Source: CAWJLS01 sp963843755 (lineage in GTDB: Bacteria > Acidobacteriota > Thermoanaerobaculia > Multivoradales > DATKCC01). Taken from it: a DNA stretch of 64,000 nt. The position numbers and the translations under genes are program-made. The stretch lies in contig CAWJLS010000005.1 in NCBI GenBank assembly GCA_963843755.1, positions 434,001 through 498,000 on the forward strand, given 5' to 3'. Of the stretch, positions 57,085-64,000 are shown piece after piece. The notes beneath the pieces are model-generated. The model did no database searches and had not been told where the DNA came from. It was given only the letters and a program-made list of their open reading frames with translations. Within the stretch, counting starts at the first letter, position 1, and the number at the start of each line of letters is the position of its first letter.

Positions 57085-57749
57085 ATCAGGCGCAGGTTGC
57101 GGACGTAGATGAACCAGCCGGTGGCCTGTCCGAGCACCCCGACGATGTCCTTGCGCCAGATGAAGTAGACGATCAGCATCGTGGCGCCGCCCAAGCTCAT
57201 CCACCAGAAGGCCGTCGGCACTACGGAGCGCCGCTTGCGCTCGCTCGCCACCCACTGGACCAGCATGCGGCCGGTGAACAGCACCTGGCCGAGCAGCCCG
57301 AGGGCGACCCAGGCGACCCCCACCGGCGAGGTGATGTTGAGCAGGGCGAACAGGCTGTTGCGCCCCGAGAACTCCGTGTAGAGCAGCTCGGCGAAGGCGT
57401 CGGGCGTGAGCAGCTCGGTGTGGCCGTCCTGGTAGTCGACCACGTAGCGGTAGCCGCTCTCGGGGTGTGCCGGGTCGGCCGGCTCCAGGCGGACCTCGTC
57501 GACGCCGCGCGGGACGATCTTGAGCGGGAGCGAGCGGGTGGCCTCCGCGCCGGGATCCTCGGGTGCGGCGGCGGCGCGGGCCGCCGGCAGCAGGGCCAGG
57601 GCGCCCGACGCGATCAGGATCGCCAAGAGGGCCGCCAGGACGGGGCGGCGTCCTCGCGCGGGGCGGCCGGCGCGGCCTGGGCAGCCGGCGCGGCCGGGCA
57701 GGGTTCTTCTGGCGCGGGAACTGGCTCGGTCCATGGGCTCTCCGGTCAT
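57042..57749 (-). CDS. lipid-A-disaccharide-synthase N-terminal-domain membrane protein
   Basis: 235 residues from ATG 57749, overlapping the kinase stop as ATGA. After a basic N-terminus a signal-like helix lies at about 35-55 (LAALLAILIASGALALLPA), then a periplasmic stretch with YRYVVDYQDGHTELLTPDAF, and then the LAB_N unit of three helices (PVGVAWVALGLLGQVLFTGR; MLVQWVASERKRRSVVPTAF; GWFIYVRNLRLIYR). LAB_N proteins resemble small multidrug or flippase-like units beside lipid A or glycosyltransferase genes. Coupling to a two-component system suggests an envelope-stress output. Confidence 0.85.
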   Translation of the reverse strand: MTGEPMDRASSRARRTLPGRAGCPGRAGRPARGRRPVLAALLAILIASGALALLPAARAAAAPEDPGAEATRSLPLKIVPRGVDEVRLEPADPAHPESGYRYVVDYQDGHTELLTPDAFAELLYTEFSGRNSLFALLNITSPVGVAWVALGLLGQVLFTGRMLVQWVASERKRRSVVPTAFWWMSLGGATMLIVYFIWRKDIVGVLGQATGWFIYVRNLRLIYRSAPDEESALAR

Positions 57750-59608
57750 CGTCCCGCCGTCGCTCGCCCGGCGGCGTCCTGAGTGGACCGCGATGGTATC
57801 GGGAACCGGACCTCGAAGCACGCCCCGCCGCCCGTGCGGTTGCGGGCGCTCACCGAGCCGCCGTAGGCGTCGACGATCGCCTGGACGATCGCCAGGCCCA
57901 GCCCCGTGTGCCGCGCGGGGCGGTTCGTCGCCTCGGCCGTTAGGCCGGCGGGGCGATAGGTGAAGAAGCGGTCGAAGATGCGCTCGAAGTGCTCCGGCGG
58001 GATGCCGGGCCCCCGGTCGGAGACCTCGATCACCGCCACCTCTCCCCGATCTGGTCGACTCGATCGCCCCGACCGCCCGCCGCGCTCGGACCAACCGTCG
58101 CCGTCGGCCTCCTCCCGGGACAGGCGGACCTCGACCGTCGACCCGGCGGGGGCGAAGCCGAAGGCGTTGTCGACCAGGTTCTCGACGACCTGGGCGATCC
58201 GCTCCGGCGCGGCCCGCACCTGGACGGGGACCTCGTCGAGCGACGGGGCGGCGCTCTCCGGGCCGCGGTCGAGGCGCAGTCCGACCCCGTCGGGTGCCCG
58301 GGTTCGGATCGCGCCGACCAGTCCCTCCAGCAGACCGCCGAGCTCCACCGTCGCCACCGGCTCCTCGTCCAGGCGGGAGTCGATCAGGCTGATCTCGCGG
58401 ATCGCGGACAGCAGACGTTCCATGCGCGAGACGTCGGAGGCGACCGTGGAGAGCAGCCGGTTTCGCTCTTCGGTCCCTGCGGCGTCGGGCAGCAGCTCGG
58501 TGGCCGTCCGGATCGAGGTCAGCGGGTTCTTCAGCTCGTGGGAGACGTCGGCGGCGAACGACTCGACGAACCGCACGTGCCGCTCGATCCGCCGTGACAG
58601 GTTCTCGAGCGCCCGGGCGAGGTCGCCGACCTCGTCGGCGCTGTCGGAGCCGCTGAAGGTGCCCCGCAGCCGTCCCCGGCGGTCGACCAGGCTCGCCGCC
58701 TCCGTGCGCAGCCGGCGGATCGGGCGGGCGATGGTCGCCGCCGCCACCACCGAGAGGAGCACCGCGCCCACCAGCGAGGCGAGAAAGACCTCGAAGAAGG
58801 AGAGGCGCACGCGGCGGAGCTCCTCGAGAATGCGGACGGTGGACTGGGACGCCTGGGCGGCGCCGACGATGCGCTCGCCGGCCCGCACCGGGATGGCCAC
58901 GTGCAGGGTGAGCGAGGCCGGGTCGCCGGGGGTCGGGCGCGCCTCGGCGCCGTAGCGCCCGGCGAGGGCCGAGCGGATCTCCGCCGGCGGTCCGGTGTCT
59001 CCGGGCTCACTGTCCGTACCGGTCGCCTCCTGACGCGGCGACCAGCTCCTCCAGAGCCGGAACGGCGCCGCGCCGAGCCGGTAGAGCCAGGAGCTGCCCG
59101 GACTGCTGGAACGGTGCTCGTCGTCCGCCTCGGCGGTCTGGTCGGCCGGATCGCGGCGGGGGCCGAGCCGGGCCGAGTCGGCGAGCACCTGGCCGTCGGC
59201 GTCGTAGACCCGCAGGCGGGCGGTCAGGCGCTGCTCGAGGCCGGTCAGGATGCGCTCGGCGTCGTCCGCCTTCAGATCGTCGACGTCGACGTCGGCCAGG
59301 GCGGCGGCGAGGAGGCGCACCTGTTGGGCCATGGAGCGCTCCTGGGCGTCGAGCAGCCGGTGCTCGTAGCGCCCCAGCAACTCGTGGAGCCCGAACGAGA
59401 ACAGGCCGCCCACCGGCACCAGCACGAGCAGCAGGTTGAAGGCGAGGAGCCGCGCCGGCAGCCGGGAGAGCAGGCGGCGAAGCCGGCGTGCCGCGCCGCC
59501 CAGGCTCGACCAGCCTGGCCGGCCTGCCGAACCGGTCGGCCCCGCCGGTCCGGTCGGCTCGATCGGATCGATCGACTCGATCGAATTCATCGGATCCATC
59601 AGATCCAT
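57746..59608 (-). CDS. ChvG-like membrane sensor histidine kinase
   Basis: 620 residues from ATG 59608; later in-frame Mets exist in the repeat-rich first 20 residues (MDLMDPMNSIESIDPIEP). Two membrane helices (about 55-75 and 275-297) flank a periplasmic sensor with LRVYDADGQVLADSARLG, resembling the stimulus-sensing domain of ChvG. HAMP follows (IARPIRRLRTEAASLV), then HisKA (FAADVSHELKNPLTSI) and ATPase (NLVDNAFGFAP, VSDRGPGIPPEHF, HTGLGLAIVQAIV). ChvG-type sensors respond to acid or envelope stress. It lies 46 bases after the response regulator and overlaps the LAB_N gene. Confidence 0.9.
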   Translation of the reverse strand: MDLMDPMNSIESIDPIEPTGPAGPTGSAGRPGWSSLGGAARRLRRLLSRLPARLLAFNLLLVLVPVGGLFSFGLHELLGRYEHRLLDAQERSMAQQVRLLAAALADVDVDDLKADDAERILTGLEQRLTARLRVYDADGQVLADSARLGPRRDPADQTAEADDEHRSSSPGSSWLYRLGAAPFRLWRSWSPRQEATGTDSEPGDTGPPAEIRSALAGRYGAEARPTPGDPASLTLHVAIPVRAGERIVGAAQASQSTVRILEELRRVRLSFFEVFLASLVGAVLLSVVAAATIARPIRRLRTEAASLVDRRGRLRGTFSGSDSADEVGDLARALENLSRRIERHVRFVESFAADVSHELKNPLTSIRTATELLPDAAGTEERNRLLSTVASDVSRMERLLSAIREISLIDSRLDEEPVATVELGGLLEGLVGAIRTRAPDGVGLRLDRGPESAAPSLDEVPVQVRAAPERIAQVVENLVDNAFGFAPAGSTVEVRLSREEADGDGWSERGGRSGRSSRPDRGEVAVIEVSDRGPGIPPEHFERIFDRFFTYRPAGLTAEATNRPARHTGLGLAIVQAIVDAYGGSVSARNRTGGGACFEVRFPIPSRSTQDAAGRATAGR

Positions 59609-59654
59609 CAGGCTGGGGCGATCGGCCCGGGGGTGGGGAGCCGGCCGGGCGCGC

Positions 59655-60485
59655 TCATGAACGGAACCGGTATCCCAGGCCGTAGACCGTTTCGATCACC
59701 TCCGGCGCCCCGTCGGACGACGGGCCTTCCGAGGAGGCGCCGGCGAGCTTGCGGCGGAGCCGCTTGATGTGGCTGTCGATCGTGCGCTCGGCGACGTAGG
59801 CATCGTCCGGGTAGGCCTCGGTCATGAGCTGATCGCGGGTCTTGACGTGGCCGGGACGGCGGGCGAGGGCGCGCAGGATGCGGAACTCGGTCACCGTCAG
59901 GCCGAGCGCGGCACCGGCCCAGCGGGCCTCGTGACGGTCCAGGTCGAGCACCAGGTCCCCCGCCTCGATCGACCCCTCGACCGACTCGTCGGAGGGGGCC
60001 GAGCGGCCACCGAGGGCCGCGCGGGACAGGGCGAGGCGCCGCAGCAGGACCCGCACCCGGGCGATCAGCTCGCGCACGGAAAACGGCTTGACCAGGTAGT
60101 CGTCCGCTCCGAGCTCGAGGCCGAGCACCCGGTCGAACTCCTCGTCCTTCGAGGTCAGGAAGAGGATCGGCACGATCTCGGTGCGGGCGCGCAGGCGCCG
60201 GCAGAGCTCCAACCCGTCCATGCGCGGCATCAGGATGTCGAGGATCACCAGGTCGGGCAGGTCGGGCAGGGTGGTCTGGAACGCCTCCCAGGCCTCCAGC
60301 CCGTCGGCGTACGGGCTCACCCGGTAGCCCTGGCGGCGCAGGGCGAGGCCGACGGTCTCCCGGATGTTGGGCTCGTCGTCGACCAGGGCGATCGTGCCGT
60401 CCACGCACGGGTCGCGGCGCGCGGTCGCGACGGATGTGGTGGCGAGTCTCCTGGCCTCGGCGGCCCGGTCGGCGGGCTCCGTCAT
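59655..60485 (-). CDS. OmpR/ChvI-like response regulator
   Basis: 276 residues from ATG 60485. The receiver (about 30-145) has VDDEPN, phospho-acceptor Asp in LVILDILMPRMDG, Thr in LFLTSKDEE and Lys in LVKPFSV. The winged-helix output (about 170-275) has LGLTVTEFRILRALARRPGH, the recognition region AERTIDSHIKRLRRKL, and VYGLGYRFR. It is first in the operon with its kinase. TACATT sits six bases before the ATG. It is divergent from the sortase substrate gene, so it may control both directions. Confidence 0.93.
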   Translation of the reverse strand: MTEPADRAAEARRLATTSVATARRDPCVDGTIALVDDEPNIRETVGLALRRQGYRVSPYADGLEAWEAFQTTLPDLPDLVILDILMPRMDGLELCRRLRARTEIVPILFLTSKDEEFDRVLGLELGADDYLVKPFSVRELIARVRVLLRRLALSRAALGGRSAPSDESVEGSIEAGDLVLDLDRHEARWAGAALGLTVTEFRILRALARRPGHVKTRDQLMTEAYPDDAYVAERTIDSHIKRLRRKLAGASSEGPSSDGAPEVIETVYGLGYRFRS

Positions 60486-60491
60486 GGCAGG

Positions 60492-60497
60492 AATGTA
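60492..60497 (-). promoter_or_regulatory. -10 box of ChvI-like gene
   Basis: TACATT, six bases, ATG 60485. Confidence 0.4.
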
Positions 60498-60558
60498 CCG
60501 CAGGAACGGGCTCTCCGGCCGATTTGCACGAGATCGCCACATTCTGCCTCCGTCTCTC

Positions 60559-60588
60559 CCCGATCGGGTCGTGACGGTGCCCGATCGG
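60559..60588. promoter_or_regulatory. paired palindromic sites in the divergent promoter
   Basis: CCCGATCGGG at 60559 and CCCGATCGG at 60580, 21 bases apart (two helical turns), between the response regulator and the sortase-substrate gene. Possible operator. Confidence 0.35.
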
Positions 60589-60692
60589 TCCGGTTTCATC
60601 GGAACCACGCGGGGGAGCCCCCGGGCGCTGCGGAGCGACCGGGACGCAAACCCCGGCGGGGGACGCAACCGGATCGAAAAGGAGACCGACCG

Positions 60693-63197
60693 ATGACCAC
60701 CATCCGCGGGGCCCTCTCTCTGCTCGTCGCCCTCTTCCTCGCCGCCCTGGGCGCGACGCTGGCGCAAGCCGGGCCGCCACCCGATGGCGGCGGCGCGACC
60801 GGATCTGCCGGATCGCCCGGCTCCGCCAGGGTCGTCGAAAGGCGGCCCGGGCCGGAGGCGGTGGCGCCGTCCGGCGCTCCGGCGGGCTACGAGCGCCTCG
60901 GGGCGCCGGTGCGCCTGTCCGACGTTGAAGGGGGCAGCCTGCTGCTCTCGACCGAGGTCCACGGCGTCTACCTGCCCGCGCCGTCGCTCCGGACCGACGT
61001 CGAGATGCGGGTCCACGGCCCGATCGCCCGGGTCGAGGTGCGCCAGCGGTTCCACAACCCGACCGACGCCTGGGTCGAAGGCGTCTACGTCTTCCCGCTG
61101 CCCGAGCGCTCGGCGGTCGACGGGCTGCGCATGGTCGTCGGCGACCGGGTGATCGAGGGGCAGATCCGCGAGCGGCAGGAGGCCAAGGCGGTCTACGAGC
61201 AGGCCAAGCGGGAGGGGAAGAAGGCGAGCCTGGTGGAGCAGGAGCGGCCGAACCTGTTCACCACGTCGGTGGCCAACCTCGGCCCGGACGAGACGGTCGA
61301 GGTGGTGCTCCACTACCAGGAGGATCTCCGCTACGACGCCGGGCGGTTCGAGCTGCGCTTCCCGCTGGTGGCGCCGGTCCGCTACGTCACCGGCGACATG
61401 GAGGCCCCGACCCCCGGACCCGACGCCGCGCCGCGACGGATCGCCAGCAACCTGGCCCGGAGCACCGGGCTCGGGAGCGTTGCCGACGCCATCGGCTCCC
61501 AGGCACCCGAACAGTGCGGCTGTCCGGTGGTCACCGACGCCGACCGCCTGGTGTCACCGATCGTGGTGCCGCTCCATTCGCCCGTCTCGTCCGTCCTGCC
61601 GGCGGTCGGCCAGGAGACGGAGAACAGCGCGGCGGCCGACCCGTACGGCGCCGCGACCGGGGCGATCAACCCGGTGACCCTGCGGGTGGTCCTGGACGCC
61701 GGCTTTCCCCTGGCCGACGTCTCGAGCCCGTCCCACGTCATCCGCACCAGGACCCGCCGGGACGGCAGCGTCGTCGTTCGCCTCACCCCGCGCCCCGGCG
61801 AGGCGTTCGTGCCGGCCGATCGGGACTTCGTCCTCGACTGGCGTCCGCGGGTCGGCAGCGAGCCGGGGGCGGCGGTCTTCACCGAGGTGGTGGACGGGAC
61901 GACCTACGCCCTGCTGACCGTGATGCCGCCGTCCGCGCCGGCCGGCGAGCGGGTGGAGCCGCTGCCGCGGGAGGCGGTCTTCGTCATCGACACGTCGGGC
62001 TCCATGGGCGGCGCGTCGATCCGCCAGGCGAAGGCGGCGCTCGAGCTCGCCCTCTCCCGCCTCCGGCCCCAGGACAGCTTCAACATCATCCGCTTCGACT
62101 CCCGGACCGACGCCCTCTTCCAGCAGAGCCTGCCGGCCGACCCGCGCGCCCTCGAGATGGCCCATCTGTTCGTCGACTCCCTGGAGGCCGGGGGCGGCAC
62201 CGAGATGTTCCCGGCGCTCCGCCTCGCCCTGGACACGCCGCCGGTGCGCGGCGCGGTGCGCCAGGTGGTCTTCATCACCGACGGCGCGGTGGCGGACGAG
62301 GACCGCCTGTTCGCCACCATCCAGGAGCGGCTCGGCGCCACGCGCCTGTTCACCGTCGGCATCGGCTCGGCGCCCAACGGCCACTTCATGCGCCGGGCGG
62401 CGGAGCTGGGCCGGGGCAGCTTCACCTACATCAGCCGGCCGGAGGAGGTGGGGCCGCGCATGGCGGAGCTGTTCGCCAAGATCGACAGCCCGGTGCTGAC
62501 CGACCTGGAGGTGGAATGGAGCGACCCCGGAGCGGAGACCTGGCCCGAGCGCGTCCCCGACCTCTACGCCGGCGAGCCGCTGGTGGTGGCGGCGCGGCTG
62601 CCGGGGGTGGCGCCCGGCTCCTTGACCGGGCGGTCGGCCCCGTCCGTCCACATTCGCGGCCGGCGCGGGGACCGCGCCTGGCGGGTCGACGAGCGCCTGG
62701 ACCGCCTGGCTGCTGCGCGTACTGTCGCCGGCGGCGGTGGCAGTGGTGGTGGCGGCGAGCGGGAAGGGGTCGCCAAGCTCTGGGCACGGCGCAAGATCGT
62801 CGCCCTGATGGATCAGCGGACCGCGGGCGCGCCGGAGGACGTGGTCCGCCAGGAGGTGATCGACGTCGCCCTGGCCCACCACCTGGTCTCGAAGTACACC
62901 GCGCTGGTGGCGGTGGACGCGACCCCGGTCGCCGAGCTGCGGCCGGCCGGAGAGCGCGCCCGGACCCGCCGGCTGCCGGTCAACCTGCCGGCTGGGTGGC
63001 AGGCGGAGACAGTGTTCGGCACCATGCCGACGACGGGCACGCCGGAACGGCTTCTCCTGCTGCTCGGCCTGATCGCCTGCGCGGCGGGAGCCCTGCTGCT
63101 CGGCGGGGCGCGGCTGGTCCCTCGGTGGAGCACGTCGGGGTCGCCGGCTCGCTGGATGCCCGGCTGGGGCGGCCGGCGGGCGGGGAGGGAGCGGTGA
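60693..63197 (+). CDS. VIT/VWA sortase-target protein
   Basis: 834 residues; AAAAGGAGA lies seven bases before the ATG. Signal peptide 1-26 (LLVALFLAALGATLAQA). A VIT domain spans about 85-260 (VEVRQRFHNPTDAWVEGVYV; REGKKASLVEQERPNLFTTS), and a VWA domain from about 425 has MIDAS DTSGSM and FITDGAVADED. The C-terminal sorting signal is MPTTG at about 778-782, then a hydrophobic helix and a basic tail. This matches the target family (TIGR03788) of the proteobacterial-type sortase encoded next, with which it overlaps as GTGA. It would be anchored to the cell surface by that enzyme. Confidence 0.92.
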   Translation: MTTIRGALSLLVALFLAALGATLAQAGPPPDGGGATGSAGSPGSARVVERRPGPEAVAPSGAPAGYERLGAPVRLSDVEGGSLLLSTEVHGVYLPAPSLRTDVEMRVHGPIARVEVRQRFHNPTDAWVEGVYVFPLPERSAVDGLRMVVGDRVIEGQIRERQEAKAVYEQAKREGKKASLVEQERPNLFTTSVANLGPDETVEVVLHYQEDLRYDAGRFELRFPLVAPVRYVTGDMEAPTPGPDAAPRRIASNLARSTGLGSVADAIGSQAPEQCGCPVVTDADRLVSPIVVPLHSPVSSVLPAVGQETENSAAADPYGAATGAINPVTLRVVLDAGFPLADVSSPSHVIRTRTRRDGSVVVRLTPRPGEAFVPADRDFVLDWRPRVGSEPGAAVFTEVVDGTTYALLTVMPPSAPAGERVEPLPREAVFVIDTSGSMGGASIRQAKAALELALSRLRPQDSFNIIRFDSRTDALFQQSLPADPRALEMAHLFVDSLEAGGGTEMFPALRLALDTPPVRGAVRQVVFITDGAVADEDRLFATIQERLGATRLFTVGIGSAPNGHFMRRAAELGRGSFTYISRPEEVGPRMAELFAKIDSPVLTDLEVEWSDPGAETWPERVPDLYAGEPLVVAARLPGVAPGSLTGRSAPSVHIRGRRGDRAWRVDERLDRLAAARTVAGGGGSGGGGEREGVAKLWARRKIVALMDQRTAGAPEDVVRQEVIDVALAHHLVSKYTALVAVDATPVAELRPAGERARTRRLPVNLPAGWQAETVFGTMPTTGTPERLLLLLGLIACAAGALLLGGARLVPRWSTSGSPARWMPGWGGRRAGRER

Positions 63198-64000
63198 CCG
63201 TCGCGGGGACCGCCGAGCGAGGGAGCGGCCGGGGCCGTGGGTCCTACCGCGCGGTCTGCGCTCTGGCCCGGACTCGGGCCCGGACTTGGGCCCGGACTCG
63301 GGCCCGGACTTGGGCCCGGACTTGGGCCCGGACTTGGGCCCGGACTTGGGGCTGGACCGGGGGGCGGGCAGCGGGTCACCTGCGGCGGATCGCCCGTCTG
63401 CGGCTCGCCGCCTACCTTCTGCTCGCCGTGGGGGCCGGCTCCCTCGCCTCGGCCGCCTGGATCCCGGCCAAGGCCGCCCTGGGGCAGGTTCTCCTGGAGC
63501 GGGCGTGGGAGCGCGTGGTCAGCGGCACCGGCGACCCGCGGCCCTGGCCCTGGGCCGACACCCGGCCGATCGCCCGCCTGAGCGCGCCGCGCCTGGGGGA
63601 GCGGCTGCTGGTGCTCGAAGGGGCGTCCGGCGCGACCCTCGCCTGGGGGCCCGGCCACCTCTCCGGCACGGCGGCGCTCGGCGCGGCGGCCTCCGGTCGG
63701 GAGCGGGGAGGCGAGGCCGGCCCCCATCCCGGCCCTGCTGCCCCCGAGCCTGGGCGGAGCACCGGTGGCAACGCGGTCATCGCGGGCCACCGGGACACCC
63801 ATTTCGCCTTCCTGGAGCACCTGGTTCCCGGTGACCGTCTGGAGGTCGAGACGGTCGCCGGCGGCGGCACCGAGCGCACCGCATACCGGGTCGAGGAGAT
63901 CGAGGTGGTCGACGAGCACGACACCCGCTGGCTCGCTGCCACCCGCGACCCGGTGCTCACGCTGATCACCTGCTACCCGTTCGACGCGGTCGCCCCGGGC
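63194..64000 (+). CDS. class GW-type sortase, 3' end cut by window
   Basis: 269 residues are visible from GTG 63194 (GTGA overlap). The N-terminus holds seven copies of Ala-Arg-Thr-Trp/Arg before a membrane helix (about 72-92). The family block WPWADTRPIARLSAP follows, then the catalytic His in AGHRDTHFAFLEHL and the catalytic Cys in LTLITCYPFD. The active-site Arg lies beyond the edge. It fits the single-target sortase family TIGR03784, which works with the VIT/VWA protein before it. Confidence 0.92.
   Translation, partial: MTVAGTAERGSGRGRGSYRAVCALARTRARTWARTRARTWARTWARTWARTWGWTGGRAAGHLRRIARLRLAAYLLLAVGAGSLASAAWIPAKAALGQVLLERAWERVVSGTGDPRPWPWADTRPIARLSAPRLGERLLVLEGASGATLAWGPGHLSGTAALGAAASGRERGGEAGPHPGPAAPEPGRSTGGNAVIAGHRDTHFAFLEHLVPGDRLEVETVAGGGTERTAYRVEEIEVVDEHDTRWLAATRDPVLTLITCYPFDAVAPG
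63266..63349 (+). repeat. 12-bp VNTR in the sortase coding sequence
   Basis: Seven perfect-length units of GCCCGGACTTGG (third-last base C in two of them). The unit is four codons, so copy number can change without a frameshift; it encodes Ala-Arg-Thr-Trp or Ala-Arg-Thr-Arg. Confidence 0.95.

Noticed and set aside
63266..63349. Open frames antisense to or shifted in the sortase VNTR (Gly-Pro-rich)
   Set aside because: Produced by the repeat; the frame with the sortase motifs continues through it.

Overview
The window is GC-rich, tightly packed bacterial chromosome. Several families point to Acidobacteriota, perhaps a Thermoanaerobaculia-like lineage (inference): a duplicated orphan ABC permease plus a decayed second copy, a VWFA-related secreted protein, and a winged-helix/TPR regulator. 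I see no rRNA, tRNA, CRISPR array, prophage or autonomous transposase. Most antisense open frames are GC shadows and are left out.

Layout. 1-3656: truncated secreted VWA protein, then a DUF455 ferritin-like protein coupled to an ATP-grasp protein. 3705-5924: GAF-GGDEF-EAL c-di-GMP protein. 6182-10095: four-PAS histidine kinase and NtrC-type sigma-54 activator, separated by a MITE-like element. 10302-14705: a seven-gene cluster behind a sigma-54-type promoter (receiver, VOC/PCP_red-like protein, ABM monooxygenase, unknown helical protein, roadblock-like protein, lone ABC ATPase, dual-specificity phosphatase). 14916-16595: PAS remnant facing a histidine kinase with a scrambled C-terminus. 16898-20591: UbiB-type kinase, alpha/beta hydrolase, M50-CBS protease. 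20582-20760: candidate structured small RNA. 20793-28897 (minus strand): aminotransferase, frameshifted clpB with a DnaJ-like partner under a HspR-type operator, ferredoxin, hemB-hemL. 29131-33899: two ArsA/GET3 ATPases, phaR, phasin, patatin. 34211-40565: ADOP permease, its remnant, a GT39-like membrane protein, a winged-helix/TPR regulator. 40735-48892: giant Lhr helicase, DUF493 protein, fused 2-oxoacid dehydrogenase E1. 48893-50216: small island with a VapBC-type pair. 50312-57084: glutamine-dependent nadE, DASS transporter, MoaD/beta-propeller fusion, CPBP protease. 57042-60485: lipid-A-synthase N-domain protein and a ChvG/ChvI-like two-component system. 60693-64000: VIT/VWA sortase substrate and its sortase (cut by the window end).

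Regulation. Two start styles coexist. Operon-internal genes carry Shine-Dalgarno sequences or 4-bp stop/start overlaps. Many first genes instead have a TANNNT -10 motif only 6-10 bases before ATG/GTG and no Shine-Dalgarno sequence, which suggests leaderless or near-leaderless mRNAs. Classical -35/-10 promoters are visible for ferredoxin, phaR, the DUF455 gene and the small RNA. Specific operators are proposed for HspR (dnaJ-clpB), a PhoB-type winged-helix protein, and the NtrC-type activator.
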